64,000 bases of DNA, taken from Edwardsiella tarda ATCC 15947 = NBRC 105688 (lineage in GTDB: Bacteria; Pseudomonadota; Gammaproteobacteria; Enterobacterales; Enterobacteriaceae). How positions within the stretch are numbered: the first letter of the stretch is position 1; each line of letters starts with the position of its first letter. A program made the translations under genes and the position numbers. The notes under the pieces were generated by a model that was not told where the DNA came from, did not search any database, and was given only the letters and a program-made list of their open reading frames with translations. Shown piece after piece: positions 1 to 9,690 of the stretch. Where the stretch lies: assembly GCF_003113495.2 (NCBI RefSeq), contig NZ_CP084506.1:2108001-2172000 (forward strand), written 5' to 3'.

Positions 1-602
1 AGCGCCAACGGCAGCATATCCTCGGCATGCGGTAAGCGTATCTGCCCATCACGTAGCGACAGGCCGCTGGCCGCCGCCATATCCGGATAGGTCTGCCAGC
101 CGGTACCGACGGTAGCCCACTCGCCCTGCAAGGCGGCCAGACGCGCGGCCGCTTGCTGCGGGCTGAGTACCGCCTCGCTGTCCTCACCCTGCCAAATACC
201 GTCGACATCGCGCCGGTATTCGCCCCAGTAGACCTCGCCCATGCGCGCATCGATGGCGCTCAGCACCTGACCGGCCGCTCCGACGCGCCAGGCGCCCTGT
301 GCCATGGTCGCCAACGTGGAGACACCCAGCATCGGCAGATCGGCGCCCAACGCCAACCCCTGAGCGATGCCGACCCCGATACGCACCCCGGTAAAGCTGC
401 CCGGGCCGCGGCCGAAGGCCAGCGCATCCAACTGCGCCAGCGTTAATCCGGCTTCGGCCAGGATCTGCTGCACCATCGGCAGGATACGTTGCGTGTGCTC
501 GCGTGGGCAGAGTTCGAACTGCGCCAGGCTCTCGCCGTTATTCCACAGAGCAACGGAACAGGCTTCCGTTGCGGTATCAATCGCTAAAATTCGCGTGGAC
601 AT
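1..602 (-). CDS. tsaB: tRNA threonylcarbamoyladenosine (t6A) biosynthesis protein TsaB, 3' end cut by window edge
   Basis: TsaB (YeaZ) is the ASKHA-fold partner of TsaD in the complex that makes t6A37 on ANN-decoding tRNAs in the cytoplasm. The start at 602 gives [20 protein letters not shown], the typical TsaB amino terminus with its LAIDTAT strand. Further in, [14 protein letters not shown] and a hydrophobic stretch ending in LALGADLP follow, as in YeaZ. About 200 codons are visible; the family is usually near 230 residues, so only the carboxyl end lies outside. It is on the same strand as yoaA and downstream of it, the order seen in E. coli (yoaB, yoaA, tsaB). Identification is by recalled family sequence. 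Confidence 0.93.
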   Translation of the reverse strand, partial: MSTRILAIDTATEACSVALWNNGESLAQFELCPREHTQRILPMVQQILAEAGLTLAQLDALAFGRGPGSFTGVRIGVGIAQGLALGADLPMLGVSTLATMAQGAWRVGAAGQVLSAIDARMGEVYWGEYRRDVDGIWQGEDSEAVLSPQQAAARLAALQGEWATVGTGWQTYPDMAAASGLSLRDGQIRLPHAEDMLPLA

Positions 603-675
603 GCCAACCTCGGCAGGAAAATAAATGAGTTACTGATATGGAGAATGATAACACAGCCCCCTAAGGCTGTATTTG

Positions 676-2622
676 TCAATTCTCCGTCGCGCCCTCGGCC
701 TGCGCCGCCGGAGCGGCACGCAGGAAGTCGATGGCTCGCGCCAGATCGCGGGTACGCGGCGCTGGCGGTAGGCTACGCAGAAACACCTCACCATAGGGGC
801 GCATCACCAGGCGATTATCGCAGATGACGATCACCCCGCGGTCGCGGCTGTCGCGGATCAGGCGCCCGACCCCTTGCTTGAGGGTGATCACCGCATCGGG
901 CAATTGCACCTGGCTAAAGGGGTCGCCGCCGCGTAGTCGGCAATCCTCCATGCGCGCCTTGAGCAAGGGATCGTCCGGCGCGGTGAAGGGTAACTTGTCG
1001 ATGATGACGCAACTGAGGGCGTCACCGCGCACATCGACCCCCTCCCAGAAGCTGCCCGTCGCCACCAGCAAGGCGTTACCGGCGGCGATAAAGTCGGCCA
1101 GCAGGCGCGACTTACCGCTCTCCCCCTGCACCAACACCGGCAAGGTCAAACTGACACGAAACGCCTGGGCCAGATCGCGCATCATGGCGTGGGAGGTGCA
1201 GAGAAAGAAGCAACGCCCGTTGTTGGCCTCAATCAGCGGGCTGAGCATACGCGCCAATTGCACGGCGCCACCGGGCTGATTCGGCGAGGGCAGGAAACGG
1301 GGAACACACAACAAGGCCTGATGGGCATAGTCGAACGGGCTGGGCAGCAGCAGGCTGCGCGCCGCCGTCAATCCCAGGCGCTCGCTAAAGTAACCGACCT
1401 CCTCCTCCACCGCCAGGGTGGCCGAGGTGAAGATCCAGGCGCCGGGTTTACTTTGTATCACCTCGCGGAACTTCTCCGCTACCGTCAGCGGCGTCAACGC
1501 CAGCACGAAGTGGCGCGGGGTACATTCGTACCAATAGCTGTAGCCGGGTTGGCTCACATCGGAGAGCCGTTTCAGCCGATTGCGGTAGAGGGTGGCCCGC
1601 TCGAAGGCGGCATCGAGTAACGCCGAACGCCCCAGCGACATCTTCATCACGTCGTAGCACAGCTCGAGGGCATCATCGACCAACAGCAGGGCGCGACGCA
1701 CCTCGTTCTGCGCCAGGATGTCGCGCAGGTTGCCGCGAAAGCCGGGATCGCCCAGCACGATGCGCAGATCGAGACTGCGTTGCGTCAGCAGATCGGCGCT
1801 CTTCTGTAACTGAGCGACATCGCGCAGCTCGGTACGGTAGGCCATGATGATGTCGCGCGCCAGATCCACCAGTTGGCGGCTGGAGAGCTGCTGGCCGAAG
1901 TATTGGCTGGCGATGTCCGGCACCTGGTGCGCCTCGTCGAAGATGGTCACCTGCGCCTCGGGGATCAGCTCGCCAAAGCCCCCCTCCTTGACCACCAGAT
2001 CGGCCAGGAACAGATGGTGGTTGACCACCACCACCTGCGCCTCCATCGCCCGCCGCCGCGCCTTGACCACGAAACAGCCCTTGTAGTGTGGGCAGTCACC
2101 GCCCAGACAGTTGTCGTTATTGCTGGTCACTAACGGCCAGACCGCGCTCTCCTCCGCCACACCGTGGCACTGGCTGATGTCGCCATCCTCGGTCTGGATC
2201 GACCAACTGCGCACCTGCATCAACTCGGCCAACAGCGCCGGGGCCAGCTCGCCCCCGGCCAGTGACTGTTGCTCCAGACGCTCGCTGCACAGATAGTTGG
2301 CGCGCCCCTTAAGCAGTGCCGTCGCCCCCTGGTAATCCAGCGCCGCCTTCATCAGCGGCAGGTCACGGTTATACAGCTGATCCTGCAATGCCTTGGAGCC
2401 GGTCGAGATGATCACCTTCTGGCCACAACGCAGCGCGGGCACCAAGTAGGCGAAGGTCTTGCCGGTTCCGGTGCCCGCCTCCACCACCAATTGTCCCTGG
2501 GTGGTGATCGTCTCCGCGACCGCCTGCGCCATCTGGCGTTGCGCCTCGCGGGGGGTGAAGCCGGGTATTTTCTGGGTTAATAGCCCATCGGGGGCAAAAT
2601 CGTCGGCCACGGCATCTCTCAT
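676..2622 (-). CDS. yoaA: ATP-dependent DNA helicase YoaA (DinG/XPD family)
   Basis: Superfamily 2 iron-sulphur helicase related to DinG and XPD. In E. coli YoaA works with HolC in tolerance of replication-blocking damage. The product of about 648 residues shows Walker A EAGTGTGKT near residue 50, a cluster of cysteines (YLC, then NCLGGDCPHYKGC) that would hold the 4Fe-4S cluster, the DEAH box in IFDEAHQVPD, and the motif VI segment QGVGRLIRD near the end. An upstream ATG at 2679 is in frame, but the start at 2622 (MRDAVADDFAPDG) aligns with the E. coli amino terminus and is preferred. It is divergent from yoaB and followed by tsaB. Confidence 0.93.
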   Translation of the reverse strand: MRDAVADDFAPDGLLTQKIPGFTPREAQRQMAQAVAETITTQGQLVVEAGTGTGKTFAYLVPALRCGQKVIISTGSKALQDQLYNRDLPLMKAALDYQGATALLKGRANYLCSERLEQQSLAGGELAPALLAELMQVRSWSIQTEDGDISQCHGVAEESAVWPLVTSNNDNCLGGDCPHYKGCFVVKARRRAMEAQVVVVNHHLFLADLVVKEGGFGELIPEAQVTIFDEAHQVPDIASQYFGQQLSSRQLVDLARDIIMAYRTELRDVAQLQKSADLLTQRSLDLRIVLGDPGFRGNLRDILAQNEVRRALLLVDDALELCYDVMKMSLGRSALLDAAFERATLYRNRLKRLSDVSQPGYSYWYECTPRHFVLALTPLTVAEKFREVIQSKPGAWIFTSATLAVEEEVGYFSERLGLTAARSLLLPSPFDYAHQALLCVPRFLPSPNQPGGAVQLARMLSPLIEANNGRCFFLCTSHAMMRDLAQAFRVSLTLPVLVQGESGKSRLLADFIAAGNALLVATGSFWEGVDVRGDALSCVIIDKLPFTAPDDPLLKARMEDCRLRGGDPFSQVQLPDAVITLKQGVGRLIRDSRDRGVIVICDNRLVMRPYGEVFLRSLPPAPRTRDLARAIDFLRAAPAAQAEGATEN

Positions 2623-2789
2623 CTCGGGAATTATAGTGGGGGGATTATGCCAACTCCGTGGCGCAAGCTCCATCGCCATGGGGCTTTATTATCTGACAGA
2701 CGCACGCATACGCGGGCGGGAGATCGCCCGCTGGCGACGATTTTGGGTATACTAGCGACACGCCAACAACATGACGAGAAGGGTGAGAA

Positions 2790-3134
2790 ATGTCTATCGA
2801 ACGTATTAATCCGGAGAAACGCTGGTCGGATGCCACCGTCTTCAACGACACCATCTATTTTACCAGTGTGCCGGAGAATCTGGAGGCCGACGCCACGGCG
2901 CAGACCGCCAATGCGCTGGCGGCCATCGACATGCTGCTCGCCCAGTTGGGCAGCGATAAGAGCCGCGTCCTGGATGCCACGATCTTCCTGGCCGATGGCG
3001 CGGACTTCGAGGCCATGAATGCCGCCTGGGACGCCTGGGTGGTGCCGGGCAAGGCGCCGGTGCGCTGTACCGTACAGGCCAAACTGATGCACCCGCAGTA
3101 TCGGGTCGAGATCAAGATCGTCGCCGCCCGCTAA
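2790..3134 (+). CDS. yoaB: RidA/YjgF-family protein YoaB
   Basis: Small trimeric RidA-superfamily protein of 114 residues; family members hydrolyse reactive enamine/imine intermediates, but the physiological substrate of YoaB is not established. The sequence carries LDATIFLADGADFEAMNAAWDAW and PVRCTVQA; the arginine in the latter corresponds to the conserved RidA active-site arginine. Length and sequence match E. coli YoaB over the whole protein. A GAAGGGTGAGAA segment before the ATG supplies the ribosome site. It is transcribed away from yoaA, as in E. coli. Confidence 0.92.
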   Translation: MSIERINPEKRWSDATVFNDTIYFTSVPENLEADATAQTANALAAIDMLLAQLGSDKSRVLDATIFLADGADFEAMNAAWDAWVVPGKAPVRCTVQAKLMHPQYRVEIKIVAAR

Positions 3135-3219
3135 CCGGAGGGCCCGCGAATGGGCCACCCTGGCGCTCGCGCCGAGGCCGGCGGGATCATCCCCCTGCCG
3201 GCCAGCCGCGAGATAGCCA

Positions 3220-3549
3220 CTAGGCCAGCTTGATCATCACCATGCCGGCCAGCAACAGCGCCAATCCGCACCATCCCTTCACGTTCAAGCGTTGACCGAA
3301 CAACACCCATCCCGCCGCCATGGTCGCCACGATACCGAAGCCCCCCCATAGGGCGTAGGCCACCGACAGCTCGATCCCTTTCACCGCTTGACTCAAGGCA
3401 CCGAAGGCCGCCAGAACCGCCAACAGAGAGAGCACTCCCGGCAAGGGGCGACGAAAACCATCGGACCACTTGAGCAGGATATTGGCACCGATCTCCAGCA
3501 CCACCGCCGCGCCCAGCCAGACGGCGTGTAACCATTCAAACGGTGACAT
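3220..3549 (-). CDS. mdtI: Spermidine export protein MdtI (SMR family)
   Basis: Four-helix small multidrug resistance protein of 109 residues that pairs with MdtJ to export spermidine across the inner membrane. The sequence is nearly all hydrophobic helices; [12 protein letters not shown] is the SMR signature around helix 3, and the conserved membrane glutamate of helix 1 is in [19 protein letters not shown]. The start at 3549 ([12 protein letters not shown]) is chosen over 3570 by alignment with E. coli MdtI. It overlaps the end of mdtJ by 14 bases, implying co-transcription and translational coupling. Confidence 0.93.
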   Translation of the reverse strand: MSPFEWLHAVWLGAAVVLEIGANILLKWSDGFRRPLPGVLSLLAVLAAFGALSQAVKGIELSVAYALWGGFGIVATMAAGWVLFGQRLNVKGWCGLALLLAGMVMIKLA

Positions 3550-3922
3550 GTTTCCTCCCCGCCGCCTCATCAGCGTTCGGGCGCGTACCGCTCAAGCCAC
3601 GTTTCACCGTGCCGGACTTCAACAAGATGATGCCGCCCACCAACAGCGCCAACCCCGCAAGCTTGAGCGGGGAGATCGACTCGCCGAACCACAGCACGCT
3701 GAACAGGGTGATAAACAGGATACCGATTCCCTCCCACAGGGCATAGGCGACGCCCAGCGCCACGCGTTTAACCGCGAAGGCCAGCAGAATATAGGAGATC
3801 GCCACCATCAGTAACATCACAATATTGCCGCCGATGCTGCCGCTGACGCTGGCCCACTTCATCGATAAGGTGCCGATGATTTCGGCGGCGATGGCACAAG
3901 CCAAAAAGATCCAATAAATCAT
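3536..3922 (-). CDS. mdtJ: Spermidine export protein MdtJ (SMR family)
   Basis: Partner subunit of MdtI in the heterodimeric spermidine exporter. Four membrane helices are followed by a polar tail of about 25 residues. Signatures seen are [16 protein letters not shown] (helix 1 with its glutamate) and [15 protein letters not shown]. An upstream ATG at 3934 is in frame, but GGAG inside that stretch lies six bases before the ATG at 3922, and [12 protein letters not shown] matches E. coli MdtJ, so 3922 is preferred. The upstream region is AT-rich; in E. coli mdtJI is repressed by H-NS, which would fit here (inference). Confidence 0.93.
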   Translation of the reverse strand: MIYWIFLACAIAAEIIGTLSMKWASVSGSIGGNIVMLLMVAISYILLAFAVKRVALGVAYALWEGIGILFITLFSVLWFGESISPLKLAGLALLVGGIILLKSGTVKRGLSGTRPNADEAAGRKHVTV

Positions 3923-4390
3923 AATATTCTCCATTAATTTAGTTTTAGTTATCAGGCCGATATTTTTCTTTAAGTTCTAAAAAATTATTTTTATAAATAA
4001 GATGATAGAGAAACTCATCACGCACGGAGTCCGCCGCGAATGCAGAAGATAAATAACCGATAGCCTAATGCCGTCACCCGGCGTGGTGCGATACACACGC
4101 GGCGAACAGACGATGGAGAATGACGCTATAGCTCACTACACCAGTGGTACTGACTGGCGATTGTGCAAGAAATGAATAATAGATATGCAGAGGTTTTGAT
4201 CATCAAACGATTATGCGTTTTCATAGTTGTTTACCCTCTTCCCCCGTACCTGAATCTGGTTGTACGGTTTGTGCAGTGTCCTCCGGTTAGTCATCGTTAT
4301 ATTAGTTGTAGCATAGGCAATTTATTTAAGCAAACCGCCCTTTCCCGTATTTTTCATGGAAAAAATGCCAAAAATAAATAAGTTATCAGA
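3923..4390. other. AT-rich intergenic region upstream of mdtJI
   Basis: The stretch between mdtJ and the eda terminator is much richer in A and T than the surrounding coding DNA and holds long A/T runs (for example around 3960-4010 and 4320-4400). It must contain the mdtJI promoter. The only open frame of note, 4163-4381, would encode 72 residues with no recognisable domain or convincing ribosome site, so I do not call it. The composition suits a silencing target for H-NS-like proteins, which is inference only. Confidence 0.5.
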
Positions 4391-4428
4391 TTAAAAAAAT
4401 AGGGCCACCCCATGGGGATAGCCCTATT
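4391..4428 (-). terminator. Rho-independent terminator of eda
   Basis: Read on the minus strand, AATAGGGC pairs with GCCCTATT around a CCCCATGGGG-containing middle and is followed by a run of T. It lies about 95 bases downstream of the eda stop codon and would end the zwf-pgl-edd-eda transcript. Confidence 0.75.
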
Positions 4429-4523
4429 CTCCTGCGCCGTCAAGGCGTTAGTCTCATCCCCCTCGGCGCGACGCTGAATAAAGCCAGCGCGCCGGTGGTT
4501 AATCATGCAATGGGACGATGAGA

Positions 4524-5165
4524 TTAATCCTTGGCGCCCATCACAGCCTGACGGGCCAGCTCGGTAATGCGCGCGTAGTCACCGCTCGCTAACGCGTCCG
4601 CCGGGATCAGCCAAGAACCACCGATGCACAGCACGCTCTTCAGCGCCAGGTAATCCCGGTAGTTGCTCGGCGAGATGCCACCCGTCGGGCAGAAACGGAT
4701 GTGAGAGAACGGCCCGGCGATAGCCTGCAGCGCCTTCACCCCACCGTTGGCCTCCGCTGGGAAGAATTTGAACTCTTTCAGGCCGTAATCCATCCCCTGC
4801 ATCAACTCGGATACCGTGCTGATACCCGGAATCAACGGAATCGAACCCGCCGTCGCCGCCTGCAACAGCCCCTCGGTCAGACCCGGGCTGATGGCGAACT
4901 GAGCGCCAGCCTCGGTCACTTGGCGCAGCTGCTCGGCGTTAGTCACGGTCCCGGCACCGACGATAGCCTCCGGGACTTCCTGCGCGATCAGGCGGATCGC
5001 CTCCAGCGCGCAGTCGGTACGCAGCGTCACTTCCAGTACGCGTACCCCACCGGCGACCAGCGCCTTCGCCAAGGGCACCGCCTGCTCCAGCTGGTTGATC
5101 ACGATGACCGGCACGACGGGGCCGGCGGTCAGAATGGATTCCGCACTCACTTTCCAGTTGTTCAT
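4524..5165 (-). CDS. eda: KDPG aldolase / 4-hydroxy-2-oxoglutarate aldolase Eda
   Basis: Class I aldolase that splits 2-keto-3-deoxy-6-phosphogluconate into pyruvate and glyceraldehyde 3-phosphate, the last Entner-Doudoroff step. The 213-residue protein shows RVLEVTLRT (catalytic glutamate), GAGTV, ISPGLT, and [15 protein letters not shown], whose lysine forms the Schiff base; these match E. coli Eda along the whole length. Longer in-frame starts up to 5279 exist, but [12 protein letters not shown] at 5165 sits behind AGGAGAGA and fits the family start. It is the last gene of the zwf-pgl-edd-eda run, 126 bases after edd, so a private promoter is possible. Confidence 0.96.
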   Translation of the reverse strand: MNNWKVSAESILTAGPVVPVIVINQLEQAVPLAKALVAGGVRVLEVTLRTDCALEAIRLIAQEVPEAIVGAGTVTNAEQLRQVTEAGAQFAISPGLTEGLLQAATAGSIPLIPGISTVSELMQGMDYGLKEFKFFPAEANGGVKALQAIAGPFSHIRFCPTGGISPSNYRDYLALKSVLCIGGSWLIPADALASGDYARITELARQAVMGAKD

Positions 5166-5291
5166 TGTCGCTTCTCTCCTGATGCCTTTCGGCGGATTAA
5201 TCGGTGATCCCTTAGCGGCACGCCGGCCGACGACGCCTGAAGACAGGCGGGGATCGGTCATAGCGGGGGCGGTCAACACCGCCCCAGCGGG

Positions 5292-7112
5292 TTAAGCCTG
5301 ATAAAAGGGGATGCAGCTGGCGCCCTCTTCGGCGCCGGACAGCTGTTCGCGCAACGGATGGAACAGCTCACGCCCCGAGCCATCGTGCAACGCCGAGAGA
5401 TCCGGCCGCGCCTCGCTACGCGCCGCCAGCTCGGCCTCGTCAACCAGCAGGGTCAAGGTCCCATTACGCCCATCGACGCGCACCCGGTCACCGTCGCGCA
5501 CCTTGGCCAGCAGGCCACCGGCGTAGGCTTCCGGTGTCACGTGAATGGCGGACGGAACCTTACCGGAGGCGCCGGAGAGACGACCGTCCGTCACCAACGC
5601 CACCTTCAAGCCGCGATCCATCAAGACGCCCAGCGGCGGCATCAGCTTATGCAATTCCGGCATGCCGATGGCACGCGGCCCCTGGTAGCGCACCACCACC
5701 ACGCAGTCGCGATCCAGCTTGCCGGCCTCGAAGGCGGGTAGCACATCGTGCTGGCTTTCGAATACCACTGCCGGGGCCTCGATGATCTGGTTCGCCTCCG
5801 GCACCGCCGAGGTCTTCATCACCGCACGTCCCAAGTTACCGGCCAATACCTTGGTGCCACCGTGAGGGGCGAAGGGCGCCTCGATGCTGGCGATCACCTC
5901 GGAATCGAACGACTGCTCGGCACCGGGGCGATAGACCAACTGACCATCCTCCAGGAACGGCTCCTGGGTATAACGGCTCAGGCCATGGCCCGCGACGGTC
6001 TCGACCGCTTCATGCAGCAATCCGCCCTTAAGCAGTTCACGCACCAGCACGGCGACACCGCCCGCCGCCTGGAAGTGGTTGATGTCGGCCGGACCGTTCG
6101 GGTAGATGCGGCACAATAGCGGCACCACCTCGGAAAGTTCGGAGAAGTCATCCCAGTTGATGATGATGCCCGCGGCGCGCGCCATCGCCACCAGGTGCAT
6201 GGTCAGGTTGGTGGATCCGCCGGTCGCCAGCAGGGCCACGATACCGTTAACCACCACACGCTCATCCACCATCCGGCCGATCGGCAGGTAGTTACCGCTG
6301 CTCTCCGTCATGCGCGTCACCTGGCGAGCCGCCGCATCGGTCAGGGCGTGGCGTAGCGCGGTATCCGGCTGGACGAAGGAGGAGCCCGGCAGATGCATCC
6401 CCATCACCTCCATCACCATCTGGTTAGAGTTGGCGGTTCCGTAGAAGGTACAGGTACCCGGCGCATGGTAGGAGGCGGCTTCCGACTCCAGCAACGCCTC
6501 ACGCCCGACCTTACCCTCGGCGAACAGTTGGCGGATGCGCACCTTCTCCTTATTCGGCAGGCCGCTGGCCATTGGCCCGGCCGGTACGAACAGGGTCGGC
6601 AGATGACCGAAAGACATCGCCGCCATAAACAGCCCCGGAACGATCTTGTCGCAGACCCCCAGGTAGAGCGCGCCGTCGAACATGTTGTGTGACAGCCCGA
6701 CCGCGGCGGACATGGCAATCACCTCGCGACTCATCAGCGACAGCTCCATGCCGTCCTGCCCCTGAGTCACCCCGTCGCACATCGCCGGCACGCCGCCTGC
6801 GACCTGGCCGACCGCGCCGACCTGATGCAACGCCGCCTTGATCTGCTGGGGGTAGCTTTCATAGGGCTGGTGGGCGGAGAGCATATCGTTATAGGCGGTG
6901 ATGATCGCGATATCGCTCTGGGTCATGCTCTTCAGCGTCGCCTTGTCCTGCTGGGTGCAGGCGGCGAAGCCGTGCGCCAGGTTACCGCACGCCAACTGGG
7001 CGCGCTGTACCCGCTTGCTGCGTGCGCGCTCGATCTTGGCCAGATAGGCCGTACGCGCGGCGCGTGAGCGTTCAATAATGCGTTGGGTAACACGTTCTAC
7101 GGTTGGATTCAT
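5292..7112 (-). CDS. edd: Phosphogluconate dehydratase Edd
   Basis: Iron-sulphur dehydratase of the IlvD/Edd family that turns 6-phosphogluconate into KDPG in the Entner-Doudoroff pathway. The product has 606 residues (E. coli has 603). Conserved segments include [47 protein letters not shown] and [10 protein letters not shown], with cysteines expected to ligate the cluster, and [20 protein letters not shown] near the end. The start at 7112 ([12 protein letters not shown]) is preferred over 7187, which would run into pgl. It begins 8 bases after the pgl stop codon, so the two are likely co-translated. Confidence 0.96.
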   Translation of the reverse strand: MNPTVERVTQRIIERSRAARTAYLAKIERARSKRVQRAQLACGNLAHGFAACTQQDKATLKSMTQSDIAIITAYNDMLSAHQPYESYPQQIKAALHQVGAVGQVAGGVPAMCDGVTQGQDGMELSLMSREVIAMSAAVGLSHNMFDGALYLGVCDKIVPGLFMAAMSFGHLPTLFVPAGPMASGLPNKEKVRIRQLFAEGKVGREALLESEAASYHAPGTCTFYGTANSNQMVMEVMGMHLPGSSFVQPDTALRHALTDAAARQVTRMTESSGNYLPIGRMVDERVVVNGIVALLATGGSTNLTMHLVAMARAAGIIINWDDFSELSEVVPLLCRIYPNGPADINHFQAAGGVAVLVRELLKGGLLHEAVETVAGHGLSRYTQEPFLEDGQLVYRPGAEQSFDSEVIASIEAPFAPHGGTKVLAGNLGRAVMKTSAVPEANQIIEAPAVVFESQHDVLPAFEAGKLDRDCVVVVRYQGPRAIGMPELHKLMPPLGVLMDRGLKVALVTDGRLSGASGKVPSAIHVTPEAYAGGLLAKVRDGDRVRVDGRNGTLTLLVDEAELAARSEARPDLSALHDGSGRELFHPLREQLSGAEEGASCIPFYQA

Positions 7113-7119
7113 TGCAGCC

Positions 7120-7815
7120 TCATGCCGTCCAGTAGACGTCGACCGGCGTCCGACTCTGTTGGAGTACGGCGCGGATCGGCATCTCATTCACCTCCACACC
7201 GCCGACCGCCTGCAGATAGACCTGTCGCTTGGTGTCGCCCACCAGGTGCAGGTAAATCTGCCGGCTGTCCAGCAGCGCCGGGAGTGTGAGGGTTATGCGA
7301 TCGAGCGGCGCCGTGAGGGGAGTCATCCCCATACACACGCGACCGGAGTCCATCGCGAGAGCCGGAAACAGATTCTCTGCTCCGGGGAAAAGTGATGCGG
7401 TATGGCCATCGTCCCCCATACCCAGGATCACCACGTCGAAAGGACGCGGTACCGCCGCCAGGGCCGCCTCGCTGGCGGCCGCGCCGACGAACGGTGTCGC
7501 GGCGTCGTTCTTCAGCCCGATGAAACGCGCTGCCGAGGCCGCCCCCTGTAACAGGTGCTCCCGCACCAGACGCTCGTTGCTGGCCTCATCCTGCGGGGCG
7601 ACCCAGCGTTCGTCGGCCAGGGTAATCGTCACCCGTGACCAATCGAGCGCCTGCTGCGATAGGCAGGCGAACAGCCCCAGCGGGGTACGCCCGCCGGAGA
7701 CCACCAGGCTGGCTTGGCCGCGAGCGGCGATCCCCTGACGTAGGCGTGCGGCGATGTCGTCAGCCAATTGTTCGTTCAGCGCCTGCGCGCCCTGTACTTC
7801 GTTAAAGGTTACCAT
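7120..7815 (-). CDS. pgl: 6-phosphogluconolactonase Pgl (DevB type)
   Basis: Hydrolyses 6-phosphogluconolactone, the product of Zwf, to 6-phosphogluconate. The 231-residue protein belongs to the NagB/DevB type: [22 protein letters not shown] and [16 protein letters not shown] are the family signatures. This is the type found in Pseudomonas and many proteobacteria, not the beta-propeller Pgl (YbhE) of E. coli. It lies between zwf and edd, so the whole route from glucose 6-phosphate to KDPG is one transcription unit. A strong AGGAGGAGAG site precedes the ATG. Confidence 0.94.
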   Translation of the reverse strand: MVTFNEVQGAQALNEQLADDIAARLRQGIAARGQASLVVSGGRTPLGLFACLSQQALDWSRVTITLADERWVAPQDEASNERLVREHLLQGAASAARFIGLKNDAATPFVGAAASEAALAAVPRPFDVVILGMGDDGHTASLFPGAENLFPALAMDSGRVCMGMTPLTAPLDRITLTLPALLDSRQIYLHLVGDTKRQVYLQAVGGVEVNEMPIRAVLQQSRTPVDVYWTA

Positions 7816-7865
7816 CGTCTCTCCTCCTCTCTCATTGCGGGGCCACTCCGCCCCGCCCTGGCTGC

Positions 7866-9338
7866 TTAGAACTCGTTCCAGCAGCGGCCATCACGCGTAA
7901 TCAAGGCCACAGAGGAGACGGGCCCCAGCGTGCCTGCCTGATAGGGCTTCGGCGCATCGTTATCGTCGGCCCAGGCGGTCATGATGGAATCGACCCATTT
8001 CCAGGCCTCCTCCACCTCATCGCGCCGTACGAACAGCGCTTGAATGCCGCGCATCGCCTCCAGCAGCAGGCGCTCATAGGCATCCGCCAGATGCTCCTGA
8101 TGGAAGGTATCGGAGAAGCTCAGATCCAGCTTGGTGGTCTGCAGGCGGTGCTTATGCTCCAGCCCCGGCACCTTGTTGAGGATGTCGATCTGCACCCCCT
8201 CATCCGGTTGCAGACGGATGGTCAGTTTGTTCTGCGGCAACGCCTGGTAGGAGTCGCTAAACAGGTTGAGCGGTGGGTTCTTAAAGTAGACCACCACCTC
8301 GGAACACTTGTTCGGCAGACGCTTACCGGTACGCAGGTAGAACGGCACACCGGCCCAGCGCCAGTTGTCGATGTCGGCGCGAATGGCGATGAAGGTCTCG
8401 GTGTTGCTGCTCTTGTTCGCACCCTCCTCCTCCAGGTAGCCCGGCACCTTCTTCCCTTGGACGAAGCCGGCGGTGTACTGGCCACGCACCGTGGTCTCAC
8501 GCACGTTGCTGTGATCGATGCGACGCAGGGAGCGCAAGACCTTCACCTTCTCATCACGGATACGATCGGTGGAGAGATCCGCCGGCGGATCCATGGCGAT
8601 CATCGTCAGGATCTGCAGCAGATGGTTCTGCACCATGTCGCGCATCTGGCCCGCCTGATCGAAGTAACCCCAGCGCCCTTCGATGCCTACCTCTTCCGCC
8701 ACGGTGATCTGCACGTGGTCGATCATGCTGTTGTCCCAGTTATTGGCGAACAACGCGTTGGCGAAGCGCAGCGCCAAGAGGTTCAGCACTGTCTCTTTGC
8801 CCAGGTAATGGTCGATACGATAGACCTGGTTCTCGTCGAAATAATGCGCCACCTGATCGTTGATCGCCCGTGATGAGGCCAGATCGGTACCCAGCGGCTT
8901 CTCCATCACGATGCGACTCGGCTGACGGTTCATTCCGGCATGGCCCAATCCTTGGCAGATGGCGCCGAAGGTGCTGGGCGGCATGGCGAAGTAGTTGAGG
9001 GTGACACGCTGCTGCGGGTCGACCATCTTGGCCAGACGCTGGAAGTGATCCGTATCGTTGACATCCAGGTTACAGAAATCGAGGCGCGCACTCAGACGCT
9101 GCCACAGCGCCTCATCCAGGCGCTCCTTCAAAAAGGTATCCAATGCCTCGCGTACCACCTCGCGATAGGCCTCGGCATCCCACTCGGCACGCCCGACGCC
9201 GATGATGCGCGTCTCGGGATGGATATGTCCCGCCTTCTCCAGCTGATACAGGGAAGGCAACAATTTACGTCGCGCCAGGTCGCCCTTGGCGCCAAAAATA
9301 ACCAGGTCGCAAGCCTGTGCCGTTGACGTTACCGCCAT
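7866..9338 (-). CDS. zwf: Glucose-6-phosphate 1-dehydrogenase Zwf
   Basis: NADP-dependent oxidation of glucose 6-phosphate to the lactone, the entry to the pentose phosphate and Entner-Doudoroff routes. At 490 residues it equals the family length. Visible motifs are the nucleotide-binding GAKGDLARRKLLPSL at the amino end and RIDHYLGKE, the substrate-binding and catalytic segment. GGAGAGAGAT precedes the ATG. It is the first gene of zwf-pgl-edd-eda and divergent from hexR; a HexR-like palindrome at 9363-9377 lies about 25 bases upstream of the start, so repression by HexR is likely. Confidence 0.97.
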   Translation of the reverse strand: MAVTSTAQACDLVIFGAKGDLARRKLLPSLYQLEKAGHIHPETRIIGVGRAEWDAEAYREVVREALDTFLKERLDEALWQRLSARLDFCNLDVNDTDHFQRLAKMVDPQQRVTLNYFAMPPSTFGAICQGLGHAGMNRQPSRIVMEKPLGTDLASSRAINDQVAHYFDENQVYRIDHYLGKETVLNLLALRFANALFANNWDNSMIDHVQITVAEEVGIEGRWGYFDQAGQMRDMVQNHLLQILTMIAMDPPADLSTDRIRDEKVKVLRSLRRIDHSNVRETTVRGQYTAGFVQGKKVPGYLEEEGANKSSNTETFIAIRADIDNWRWAGVPFYLRTGKRLPNKCSEVVVYFKNPPLNLFSDSYQALPQNKLTIRLQPDEGVQIDILNKVPGLEHKHRLQTTKLDLSFSDTFHQEHLADAYERLLLEAMRGIQALFVRRDEVEEAWKWVDSIMTAWADDNDAPKPYQAGTLGPVSSVALITRDGRCWNEF

Positions 9339-9362
9339 ATCTCTCTCCTCGTGCAGGTTACT

Positions 9363-9377
9363 TGTAATTTTTTTACA
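9363..9377. promoter_or_regulatory. HexR-like operator upstream of zwf
   Basis: TGTAATTTTTTTACA is a near-perfect palindrome and fits the TGTARTTNNAYTACA pattern known for HexR, the KDPG-responsive repressor encoded next door. It lies close to the zwf start, where it could block the zwf promoter. The assignment rests on pattern and context. Confidence 0.75.
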
Positions 9378-9498
9378 GAATCAGATTAATGATACTGATT
9401 GTAGCGAGAAAAACGGCTTCCGAGGCATGCTTTACTACACCGTTAATGCGGAAAGCAGCCTATGCGCCACCTCACTCAGCCATGCGACCGACCTTCTA

Positions 9499-9532
9499 TG
9501 TAATTTTCTACCAAATTTGTAGAAAAATTACC
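9499..9532. promoter_or_regulatory. Pair of HexR-like sites between zwf and hexR
   Basis: TGTAATTTTCTACCA (9499-9513) and TGTAGAAAAATTACC (9518-9532) are each 15-mers of the HexR type. They are arranged as an inverted repeat separated by four bases, so the whole block is also a larger palindrome. The position, about 160-190 bases before the hexR start, suits autoregulation of hexR, control of zwf, or both. The rest of the 352-bp zwf-hexR gap holds no gene. Confidence 0.65.
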
Positions 9533-9690
9533 ATGCCGAAAGTTAGACACAGGTCATACATTGCAAAAAAAGGCCGTTCTCCGCCGCAGATGGACTGCAA
9601 AGCCGTCATCGCTCGTTGTATATTTTCAACAAACGTTGATAGATTTCTCTTTTATATGAAATCGCCTAACCCGATGAGTGGCCCTCTCCT

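Noticed and set aside
4163..4381. 72-codon frame in the AT-rich gap before eda
   Set aside because: No good ribosome site, no domain, and AT-rich non-coding appearance; not enough support for a gene.
8040..8873. 277-codon open frame antisense to zwf
   Set aside because: Shadow of zwf; composition follows the complementary codons.
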